A stretch of DNA of 64,000 bases from CAWIMX01 sp963837345. Its GTDB lineage: Bacteria; Acidobacteriota; Vicinamibacteria; Vicinamibacterales; CAVVIG01. A program made the position numbers and the translations under genes. The notes below the pieces were generated by a model. The model ran no database searches. It had not been told where the DNA came from and saw only the letters and a list, made by a program, of their open reading frames with translations. Positions 16,303-23,202 of the stretch are shown here, in pieces (position 1 is the first letter of the stretch; the number at the start of each line of letters is the position of its first letter). Location of the stretch: positions 372,001 to 436,000 of the forward strand of contig CAWIMX010000001.1 in the NCBI GenBank assembly GCA_963837345.1. The letters run 5' to 3'.

Positions 16303-17331
16303 TCAAATCCCCCATCTGATCAACACGGAGCCGACGGTGAATCCGGCGCCGACCGACGCGAGCAGCACGAGATCTCCTTTCTTCAGTCGCCCCTGACACC
16401 GGGCGTCGTTCAGCGCGAGCGGAATCGTCGCGGCCGTCGTGTTCCCGAAGCGATCGATATTGATGATCACCTGCGACTCGCTGAGCCCGAGCTTTTCGGC
16501 CGCGGATTGAATAATCCGCCGGTTCGCCTGATGCGACACGAACAGATCGATGTCCGCTGGCGTCAGATGGTTGCGCTCGAGCAGCCGGCGCGCAATCTCC
16601 TCGGTCTTGCGGACGGCGAACTTGAACACCGTCTGCCCGTCCTGCTTCACGTAGTGCATCCGTGCGGCCAGCGTCTCGGCCGTGGCCGGGTGCAGGCTGC
16701 CGCCGGCGGGCATGCAGAGCGCGGGGCCGCCCGATCCATCGATCTCGTGTTCGAAGTCGAGGATCGCGCCCTGGGCCGGATCGTCGGTCGCCGACAGCAC
16801 GCACGCGCCCGCGCCATCGCCGAACAACACGCACGTCTTGCGATCCGTGTAGTCGATGATGCTCGACATGACGTCGGCGCCGACGACCAGCGCATGCTCG
16901 ACCGCCCCGCCGGCCACCATCTGGCAGCCGGCCGTCAGCGCATACGTGAACGCCGAACACGCCGCGCTCACGTCGAAGCCCCAGGCGTGCCGCGCGCCGA
17001 TCTTGTCCTGGAGGAGACAGGCGGTGCTCGGAAACATCATGTCGGGCGTGACGGTGCCGACGACGATGAACCCGATGTCGTCGGGCGTCAGGCCCGCCTG
17101 TTCGATCGCCTTGCGGGCGGCCTCCCGGGCGAGGTCCGACGTCGCCACTCCGGGATCCACGACATGCCGCTCGCGAATGCCGGTTCGCTGCAGAATCCAG
17201 TCGTCGCTCGTCTCGACGAGCTTCTCCAGATCCTTGTTGGTGAGCAGGCGCGGCGGCACGTAGGTGGCGAGCGACCGGATGGCGGTGGGCCGCCCGCCGC
17301 ATCGGGTCGCGTGTCTGGCATCCCTTACCAC
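16303..17331 (-). CDS. fabH: Beta-ketoacyl-ACP synthase III FabH
   Basis: 342 residues. It starts fatty-acid synthesis by condensing acetyl-CoA with malonyl-ACP. The catalytic Cys lies in VSAACSAFTY, His in FVSHQANRRI and Asn in DRFGNTTAAT; the C-terminal glycine motif is GAGFTVGSVLIRW. The GTG start overlaps the ruvB end by 7 bases and gives about 14 residues before the usual family N-terminus, so a slightly later start is possible but no better codon is in frame. It stands last in the yebC-ruvC-ruvA-ruvB-fabH series. The 256 bases downstream of it, before the subtilase start, are comparatively AT-rich and hold no gene. Confidence 0.95.
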   Translation of the reverse strand: MVRDARHATRCGGRPTAIRSLATYVPPRLLTNKDLEKLVETSDDWILQRTGIRERHVVDPGVATSDLAREAARKAIEQAGLTPDDIGFIVVGTVTPDMMFPSTACLLQDKIGARHAWGFDVSAACSAFTYALTAGCQMVAGGAVEHALVVGADVMSSIIDYTDRKTCVLFGDGAGACVLSATDDPAQGAILDFEHEIDGSGGPALCMPAGGSLHPATAETLAARMHYVKQDGQTVFKFAVRKTEEIARRLLERNHLTPADIDLFVSHQANRRIIQSAAEKLGLSESQVIINIDRFGNTTAATIPLALNDARCQGRLKKGDLVLLASVGAGFTVGSVLIRWGI

Positions 17332-18344
17332 AGCCGTGAATCCCTCCGTGGGGCGTCCAGCCCGAAGTACCCGTAGGCGCGCGGCGTCGCCACGCGGCCG
17401 CGGGGCGTGCGATCGAGGAAGCCCGCCTGGATGAGAAACGGTTCGTAAATGTCCTCGATCGCGTCCTTCTCCTCGGAAATCGCGGCCGCAATGCTCGTCA
17501 GACCCACCGGACCGCCACCGAACTTGTCGATGATCGTCCGCAGGAGGCGCCGGTCGATGTCATCGAAGCCGTGCTCGTCGACCTCGAGCAGCTTGAGTGC
17601 GGCCAGCGCGACGTCGAGCGTGATGGCGCCATCGGCGCGCACCTGGGCATAGTCGCGCACGCGCCGCAGCAGCCGGTTCGCGATGCGCGGCGTCCCGCGT
17701 GCGCGGCGCGCGATCTCGGCCGCGGCCGCGGCGTCGATGGGCACGCCGAGAATGCGCGCCGACCGTCGGACGATCTCGTCGAGATCCTGCGCCTCGTAGA
17801 ACTCGAGGCGGTGCACGATGCCGAAGCGGGCGCGCAGCGGCGAGGTGAGGAGCCCCGCCCTCGTCGTGGCGCCAATCAACGTGAACTTCTGCAGCGGCAC
17901 CTTCACCGAGCGCGCGCTCGGGCCCTGGCCGATCACGATGTCGAGCTCGTAATCCTCCATCGCGGGATAGAGAATTTCTTCAATCACCGGCGCCATCCGG
18001 TGAATTTCGTCGATGAAGAGCACGTCGTGTTCCGACAGATTGGTGAGTATCGCCGCGAGATCGCCCGGCTTGTCGAGCACGGGCCCCGACGTCGCGCGCA
18101 CCGAGGCGCCCATCTCGTTGCCGATGACGTAGGCCAGCGTCGTCTTTCCGAGGCCGGGCGGTCCGTACAGCAGGACGTGATCCAGCGCCTCGCCGCGCTG
18201 CCGCGCGGCCGCGATGGACACCTGCAGGTTCTCGCGGACGCGATCCTGCCCGATGTAGTCGTCGAGCACGCGGGGCCGCAGGCCCGCTTGGTACTGCGCG
18301 TCCTCGTCGACGCGGACCGCCGTGACCAGTCGGGGATCGGTCAT
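17325..18344 (-). CDS. ruvB: Holliday junction branch migration helicase RuvB
   Basis: 339 residues. The RuvB motor ring drives branch migration with RuvA. Walker A is YGPPGLGKTTLA, Walker B FIDEIHR, sensor 1 IGATTRAGLLTSPLRARFG, and the C-terminal winged helix includes RTPRGRVATPRAYGYFG. The leader between ruvA and ruvB (98 bases) carries a GC-rich hairpin that recurs upstream of msrA. Confidence 0.98.
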   Translation of the reverse strand: MTDPRLVTAVRVDEDAQYQAGLRPRVLDDYIGQDRVRENLQVSIAAARQRGEALDHVLLYGPPGLGKTTLAYVIGNEMGASVRATSGPVLDKPGDLAAILTNLSEHDVLFIDEIHRMAPVIEEILYPAMEDYELDIVIGQGPSARSVKVPLQKFTLIGATTRAGLLTSPLRARFGIVHRLEFYEAQDLDEIVRRSARILGVPIDAAAAAEIARRARGTPRIANRLLRRVRDYAQVRADGAITLDVALAALKLLEVDEHGFDDIDRRLLRTIIDKFGGGPVGLTSIAAAISEEKDAIEDIYEPFLIQAGFLDRTPRGRVATPRAYGYFGLDAPRRDSRLW

Positions 18345-18353
18345 CTTTTACCG

Positions 18354-18378
18354 GCGGCGGGGGCCCACCCCCCGCCGC
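18354..18378. repeat. GC-rich hairpin element in the ruvB leader
   Basis: A 10-base-pair stem of G and C closes a CCCAC loop, ending 10 bases upstream of the ruvB ATG. The hairpin at 31891-31908 in front of msrA has the same GCGGGG / CCCCGC arms and loop composition in the same orientation. Confidence 0.55.
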
Positions 18379-18442
18379 GAACGGACGCTGATGCCTCGGC
18401 TCGAATCTCCAGGTCCTCGGCTGGGCATGGCCGCGGGCGCAC

Positions 18443-19042
18443 TCATTTCGCCAGCTCGCGGAGCGCGCGCCTCAGCGTCGGCTCGAACACGGCGCCGGAC
18501 GGACCTCCGAACGCCTTGAGCGCGGCATCGACGGCCCGCTCGGCAAGCGGCCGATGATACCCCAGGTTCACGAGCGCCGAGAGCACGTCGTCGCGCAGCG
18601 GAACGGGCCCGGCCGCACCTGGCGTGCCGGCGCGCGCGCTCGGCGGCAGGCGATCCTTCAGCTCGAGGACGATGCGCTCGGAGGTCTTCTTGCCGACGCC
18701 GGGGATGGCCGTGAGCCGCGCGACGTCGGCGAGCTCGACGGCCCGTACCAGATCCTGCGGGTCGATGCCCGAGAGCACCGCGAGCGCCAGCCGGGGTCCG
18801 ATGCCGCTCACGGCAATCATTTTTTCGAAGAGATCTTCCTCGAGCGGCGTCGCGAATCCGTACAGCGTCAGCGCGTCTTCCCGGACATGCGTGTGGATCC
18901 GCAGGGAGACGTCGGCGCCCGGTTCGCCGAGACCATAGAAGGTCGAGAGGGGCACGAATACTTCATAGCCCACGCCCCCGACGTTCACGATCAGACGATT
19001 GGGATGCTTCTCGAAGAGGCTGCCGTGCAGGAAGGCGATCAC
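18443..19042 (-). CDS. ruvA: Holliday junction DNA-binding protein RuvA
   Basis: 199 residues from a GTG placed 4 bases after the ruvC stop. The OB-fold N-terminus reads VIAFLHGSLFEKHPNRLIV, domain II has the helix-hairpin-helix SGIGPRLALAVLSG and IPGVGKKTSERIVLELKDR, and domain III (ALVNLGYHRPLAERAVDAAL) contacts RuvB. A longer in-frame reading that runs into ruvC is rejected because RuvA proteins start at this point. Confidence 0.96.
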   Translation of the reverse strand: MIAFLHGSLFEKHPNRLIVNVGGVGYEVFVPLSTFYGLGEPGADVSLRIHTHVREDALTLYGFATPLEEDLFEKMIAVSGIGPRLALAVLSGIDPQDLVRAVELADVARLTAIPGVGKKTSERIVLELKDRLPPSARAGTPGAAGPVPLRDDVLSALVNLGYHRPLAERAVDAALKAFGGPSGAVFEPTLRRALRELAK

Positions 19043-19046
19043 GGCG

Positions 19047-19589
19047 TCAGCGGGCCGGACGGTAGTCGCGCCAGCTCGTCGCGCTGCGGGTTCTGGCCGC
19101 AGGCGCCGGCACGCCCTTCGGCTGCTGCGAGTGGGCGTGGCAGATCGCGACCGCCAGAGCATCGGCGGCGTCGTGCGGCGCCGGTATCTCGGCCATCCCG
19201 AGCACGAGCGCCACCATCCGCTGCACCTGATGCTTCTCGGCGCGCCCGTACCCCACCACCGCGCGCTTGATCTCGGTGGGCGTGTATTCAGCGACGGTCA
19301 GGCCCGCCTCCACGGCGGCGAGCATCGCGACGCCGCGCGCGTGGCCCAGCCTGAGCGCGCTGCGGACGTTGGCGGCATGAAACACGTTCTCGATGGCGGC
19401 ACAGTCGGGCTGCCAGCGGGCGATGAGCGTCACGAGCTGGCGATGAATGACGAGCAGCCGATCGGGGAAGGCGGCGCGGGCGGGGGTGGTGATCGCGCCG
19501 CAGGTGACGAGCCGATGGCGCGACCCGTCGGTCTCGACGCAGCCGTAGCCGGTGCGCCCGGACCCGGGGTCGATGCCGAAGATCTTCAC
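19047..19589 (-). CDS. ruvC: Holliday junction resolvase RuvC
   Basis: 180 residues. The catalytic Asp lies in FGIDPGSGRTGYG, Glu in AAIENVFHA, and the C-terminal acidic pair in PHDAADALAVAICH. It cuts Holliday junctions symmetrically. The GTG start overlaps the yebC stop (GTGA). About 20 residues at the C-terminus are basic and extend past the core. Confidence 0.97.
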   Translation of the reverse strand: MKIFGIDPGSGRTGYGCVETDGSRHRLVTCGAITTPARAAFPDRLLVIHRQLVTLIARWQPDCAAIENVFHAANVRSALRLGHARGVAMLAAVEAGLTVAEYTPTEIKRAVVGYGRAEKHQVQRMVALVLGMAEIPAPHDAADALAVAICHAHSQQPKGVPAPAARTRSATSWRDYRPAR

Positions 19590-20335
19590 GCGAGCGACGC
19601 CTCGATCTCCTTTTCCTCGATGTTGAAGTTCGACCAGACGTGCTGCACGTCGTCGTGCTCGTCGAGCGCGTCCATGAGCTTGATCATCTGCTGCGCCGGC
19701 TTGCCTTCCAGCTTGACGTAGTTCTGCGGGACCATCGAGACCTCGGCGGCGTCCGGCTCGATGCCGAGGCCCTTCACCGCCTCGAGCACGCTCTGAAACG
19801 CGTCGGGCGGCGAGAGCACTTCCCAGTTGTCCTCGTCGTCGCGCAGGTCGTCCGCGCCGGCATCGAGCACCGCGGCCATCAGCGCATCCTCCTGGGCCTT
19901 CGACTTCGCGATGACGATGTAGCCGAGCTTCGAGAACATCCAGGCGACCGCATTGGTCTCGGCCAGGTTGCCGCCGTGCTTGGTCAGGATGTGCCGAATC
20001 TCGCCCACCGCGCGGTTCTTGTTGTCCGTGAGCATGTCGATGATGAGTGCCGCGCCGCCGGGGCCGTAGGCTTCGTACTGCACTTCCTCGTAGGAGACGC
20101 CCGGCTCCTCCCCGGTGCCGCGCCGGATCGCCCGCTTGATGTTGTCGGCGGGCATGTTCTGCGCCTTGGCGTCGGCGATGATCGTCCGCAGACGCGGGTT
20201 CATGTCGGGGTCGCCCCCGCCGGCGCGCGCGGCGACCGTGAGCTCCTTGATGAGGCGCGTGAAGATCCTGCCGCGTTTCGCGTCGGCGGCGCCCTTCTTG
20301 TGCTTGATGGACGCCCACTTGGAATGGCCGGACAT
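19586..20335 (-). CDS. yebC: YebC/PmpR-family DNA-binding/ribosome-associated protein
   Basis: 249 residues starting MSGHSKWASIKHKKGAADAK, the family hallmark, with KRAIRRGTG, YGPGGAALIIDMLTDNKNR and the C-terminal WSNFNIEE. Members were described as transcription regulators and more recently as factors relieving ribosome stalling at proline stretches. An in-frame extension of 32 codons upstream is not supported. The yebC-ruvCAB neighbourhood is widespread. Confidence 0.96.
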   Translation of the reverse strand: MSGHSKWASIKHKKGAADAKRGRIFTRLIKELTVAARAGGGDPDMNPRLRTIIADAKAQNMPADNIKRAIRRGTGEEPGVSYEEVQYEAYGPGGAALIIDMLTDNKNRAVGEIRHILTKHGGNLAETNAVAWMFSKLGYIVIAKSKAQEDALMAAVLDAGADDLRDDEDNWEVLSPPDAFQSVLEAVKGLGIEPDAAEVSMVPQNYVKLEGKPAQQMIKLMDALDEHDDVQHVWSNFNIEEKEIEASLA

Positions 20336-20399
20336 ATCGCGATTCCCCCCCAGGAACTGGCTCGAACGCGGACCGAAAATGTTACCACAGCGAGGGCGC

Positions 20400-21236
20400 T
20401 TACTTGCGACGGGCCAGCAGGATCCAGACATCCGCCCGGGCGTCCCAGGGCCGTCCCTCGTAGTCGCCGAGCACCGTCTCCACCGCGAAGCCGGCGCGCC
20501 GCAGACGAGCCTCCATCGCGCGCACGCTGAGCGTGCGGAACGTGAGCTCGAAGCGGTGTTCGGTCGAACGCGCGCCGCGACGTTCGAGGTAGCGCTGCTC
20601 GAACGTCGTCGTCCGGCGACGGCGATCCTGCCGGACCGATTCGACGAGGGTCAGATGCCGGCCGCCCCCCGCACGGCCGCGCAGTTGCACCTTGTTCCGG
20701 TACTCGTGCCAGTGGGGCACGTCGGGCACCAGGTCGATGCCGAACGTCCCGCCCCGCCGCAGCACCCGCGCGACCGAGGCGAGCACGGCCCCGAGGTCCC
20801 GATCATTCAGGAGCGACTGCAGGATGCCGTACGGCGCCAGCACCATCGCGAAGCGGCGCGCGGCGAAGGGCAGCGCGCGGATGTCGCCGCGAATCCAGCG
20901 AGGCGCGGCCCGCGATCCCCGTCCGGCGCGTCGGGCACGGTCGAGCATGGGCTGCGAGCGATCGACGGCGACCAGGCGCACACCCGCGCGCGCGAGCGGC
21001 CAGGAGACGCGCCCCGTGCCGCACCCCAGTTCCAGCACCGGACCCGACGCGCGCCGGGCGACCCGCCGCCAGAACGGTACGTCGCGCCGACCGAGCGTGC
21101 GTGCGTTCTCCCAGTCGTAGAACGGCGCGTAGGCATCCCAGCCCTCGGTACCATCGCGCCGGGGATTAGGGATTGGGGATTGGGGCTTAGCGGGATCGCG
21201 AGTCCCACGAGTGCGCCGTGACGTCATGTCCACCAA
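20400..21236 (-). CDS. Class I SAM-dependent methyltransferase
   Basis: 278 residues. Motif I is VLELGCGTGRVSWPLA, followed by the acidic residue in LVAVDRSQPML, IRGDIRALPF and a small C-terminal beta domain. The substrate is unknown. The first 26 codons are unusual because they include a G-quadruplex repeat that translates as AKPQSPIPNPRR. No other ATG or GTG lies close downstream in frame, so translation through the repeat is likely, either from 21236 or from the ATG at 21227. Confidence 0.85.
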   Translation of the reverse strand: MVDMTSRRTRGTRDPAKPQSPIPNPRRDGTEGWDAYAPFYDWENARTLGRRDVPFWRRVARRASGPVLELGCGTGRVSWPLARAGVRLVAVDRSQPMLDRARRAGRGSRAAPRWIRGDIRALPFAARRFAMVLAPYGILQSLLNDRDLGAVLASVARVLRRGGTFGIDLVPDVPHWHEYRNKVQLRGRAGGGRHLTLVESVRQDRRRRTTTFEQRYLERRGARSTEHRFELTFRTLSVRAMEARLRRAGFAVETVLGDYEGRPWDARADVWILLARRK

Positions 21237-21261
21237 TCCCGAGTCCCGAATCCCAAGTCCC
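21161..21261. repeat. Two facing G-quadruplex-type repeats
   Basis: Plus strand 21161-21185 has four G runs of 3-4 separated by ATTA, ATT and ATT. Positions 21238-21261 have four CCC runs with 4-base loops, a quadruplex motif on the minus strand. They flank the first codons of the methyltransferase gene and are partly complementary. Confidence 0.75.
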
Positions 21262-21971
21262 TAGTCAGACACCGCCAGCTCTCCCGGGACGATCGGCCGC
21301 GTCCGCGGGAGGCGGCCGCGGTGGGCCAGGTGCCCGACGAACGCGAGAATGGCGACGAAGACGGCGAGCTTCACGACGGCCGCCGCCCGCGTCTCCGGCA
21401 GCAGCCTCCACAAGATCCAGAGCGTGGGCTGTGCCCAGCAGACGGCCCATACCGACCCGTAGAAATACCGCCGCTCGTGTCCCTCGCCCTTCGTGGACTG
21501 TTTGACCCGCGGCAGCCGCCCGAGCGCGCCGAGCGCCCAGAACGTGCCGGCGATCGGGAAATAGCCGAGTTGGTAGATCTGCTTGAGCCGCCACTCGCCC
21601 GTGACGATGACCCAGACGAGGCCGGCGATATTCAGGACGGCGAACGCCACGACTTCGCTCCAGGCCACCGTGTAGCAGACCCGGCGATACAGCGGGTTCG
21701 GCCGGTCTTCCGTGAACCTGATGATGTAGGGGCGCGGCTCGACGCCGGGCAGCCGGCCGCGAAGGCCGGCGAGCGCCGTGCCGGCCAGGACGAGCGACAA
21801 CCACGCGGCCATGCGCGCATCGAAGCCGTGCTCGAACAGGTCGAAGGTGAGCGGGCCGGGCGCGATGAAGAAGACGAAGATCCAGATGGGCCAGTGATTG
21901 AACCGATAGTGAAGCTTGTTGCGCTCGCGGATCTTGCGCTGCGAGGCGTACTCGACGGGAATCGCGGCCAC
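21261..21971 (-). CDS. Hypothetical integral membrane protein
   Basis: 236 residues with about five hydrophobic helices: PIWIFVFFIAPGPLTF, WLSLVLAGTALAGL, VVAFAVLNIAGLVWVIV, GYFPIAGTFWALGAL and KLAVFVAILAFVGHLAH. Charged loops contain RERNKLHYRFNHW and RFTEDRPNPLYRR. I do not recognise the family. Its stop falls in the C-rich repeat preceding the methyltransferase gene, and it begins 3 bases after the TrmH-family gene, so it is probably cotranscribed with both. Confidence 0.75.
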   Translation of the reverse strand: MAAIPVEYASQRKIRERNKLHYRFNHWPIWIFVFFIAPGPLTFDLFEHGFDARMAAWLSLVLAGTALAGLRGRLPGVEPRPYIIRFTEDRPNPLYRRVCYTVAWSEVVAFAVLNIAGLVWVIVTGEWRLKQIYQLGYFPIAGTFWALGALGRLPRVKQSTKGEGHERRYFYGSVWAVCWAQPTLWILWRLLPETRAAAVVKLAVFVAILAFVGHLAHRGRLPRTRPIVPGELAVSD

Positions 21972-21974
21972 GAG

Positions 21975-22787
21975 TCACGCAGTATACCGCGACTGCAACG
22001 CGTGGAGCGCGATGCCGATGGCCACGGCCACGTTCAGCGAGTCGGCTTCCGGCCTGACGGGGATGCGCACGCGCACGTCCGATCCGCGCTCGACCGCCTC
22101 GGACAATCCGGCGCCTTCCGCGCCGGCCACGAGCGCGAGCCGCTCGGGGCGACCGCGGCTCGCAAAGGCGATGAGGTCTTCGGCCGGCGCGCGCGGCGTG
22201 AGCGCCACGACTGTGTAGCCATGGGCCCGCAGCAGCCGCATCGCCTCGGGCCACAGCGGCGCGCGCGCAAATGGCACCCGCAGAGCCGCGCCCATCGACG
22301 TCCGGATCGCCTTCCGGTAGAGCGGATCGGTACAGGCGGGATCGAGGAGCACCGCGTCGGCGCCGAGCGCCGAAGCGTTTCGAAAGACGCCGCCGATGTT
22401 GTCGGCGTTCGAGATGGCTTCGAGCGCCACGACCGTTGCCGACGGACCGATGACATCGGCGGCATTGCGCGCCGTCGTGCGCTCGCCGAGCGCCAGACAG
22501 CCGCGATGGATGTGATGACCGGTCAGACCGCGAAAGTCCTCCGTGGTGCCCACGAAGACCGGCGTATCGGGAGGCAGCCGATCGAGGACGCCGTCGAGAC
22601 CCTGCCGCGCCGTCTCGCTCACCAGCACCGAGCGCACGGGCCACCGCGCGTCTTCGATGAGGCGTCGCACGACCAGCCGCCCTTCGGCGATGAACAAGCC
22701 GCGCGTGCGCAGCCGGTCGCCGTCCGCCACCGCCCGATAGTCGGCGACCCGCTCGTCGTCCGGTCCGGTAACGCGCTCGAGCCTCAT
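21975..22787 (-). CDS. TrmH/SpoU-family RNA 2'-O-methyltransferase
   Basis: 270 residues. An N-terminal substrate-binding domain (LFIAEGRLVVRRLIED) precedes a SPOUT knot with motif 1 ISNADNIGGVFRNA, motif 2 LALVAGAEGAGLS and motif 3 VRIPVRPEADSLNVAVA. Such enzymes methylate ribose in tRNA or 23S rRNA; the target cannot be fixed from sequence. It is divergent from the PadR gene across a 68-base promoter region. Confidence 0.93.
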   Translation of the reverse strand: MRLERVTGPDDERVADYRAVADGDRLRTRGLFIAEGRLVVRRLIEDARWPVRSVLVSETARQGLDGVLDRLPPDTPVFVGTTEDFRGLTGHHIHRGCLALGERTTARNAADVIGPSATVVALEAISNADNIGGVFRNASALGADAVLLDPACTDPLYRKAIRTSMGAALRVPFARAPLWPEAMRLLRAHGYTVVALTPRAPAEDLIAFASRGRPERLALVAGAEGAGLSEAVERGSDVRVRIPVRPEADSLNVAVAIGIALHALQSRYTA

Positions 22788-22820
22788 GGTCGGGAAACGA
22801 TACTCCCGACCCCGCGGGTT

Positions 22821-22849
22821 TTGACAGCTATACCGTTGAACGGTATAGT
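22821..22849 (+). promoter_or_regulatory. padR promoter with embedded palindromic operator
   Basis: A consensus -35 TTGACA (22821-22826), a 17-base spacer and -10 TATAGT (22844-22849). Inside it lies a perfect palindrome at 22828-22848, half-site CTATACCGTT, one central G. The expected start of transcription falls at or beside the padR ATG (22856), giving a leaderless message. Autorepression by the PadR product is inferred. Confidence 0.88.
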
Positions 22850-22855
22850 GCGCCG

Positions 22856-23200
22856 ATGGCCCGGCCCGCCGTCGACCAGCTCCCGCTGAGCGTCCCCGTC
22901 TTTCACATCCTGCTCTCCCTCGTCGATCGCGACCTCCACGGCTATGCGCTCATCCGCGACATCGAGGCGCGGACGGGAGGCGAAGTCAGTCTCACGGCGA
23001 GCACGCTGTACGGCGCCCTGGCACGTCTGCTGGACGCGGACCTCATCGAGGAAGTCACGCCGGACGCCGAACGCCGGCGGTGTTATCGCCTTACACGCGC
23101 GGGCCGCACGATTCTGAGGCGCGAGGCCGAGCGCCTCGCCCGCGCCGCAACCTGGGCTCGCGAGCGCCGCGTCCTCCGAGCCGATCGCAGCACGGGCTGA
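22856..23200 (+). CDS. PadR-family transcriptional regulator
   Basis: 114 residues. The winged helix reads VFHILLSLVDRDLHGYALIRDIEARTGG, then VSLTASTLYGALARLLDADLIEE and RRRCYRLTRAGR, all typical of the PadR domain; the short C-terminal helix serves dimerisation. The ADOP permease gene starts 2 bases after its stop. PadR-ADOP pairs are characteristic of Acidobacteriota. The palindrome in its own promoter is the obvious binding site. The inducer is unknown. Confidence 0.95.
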   Translation: MARPAVDQLPLSVPVFHILLSLVDRDLHGYALIRDIEARTGGEVSLTASTLYGALARLLDADLIEEVTPDAERRRCYRLTRAGRTILRREAERLARAATWARERRVLRADRSTG

Positions 23201-23202
23201 CC

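Noticed and set aside
19047..20318. 423-codon frame covering ruvC and part of yebC
   Set aside because: Only the last 180 codons are RuvC; the rest is the shadow of yebC, whose own frame is conserved.
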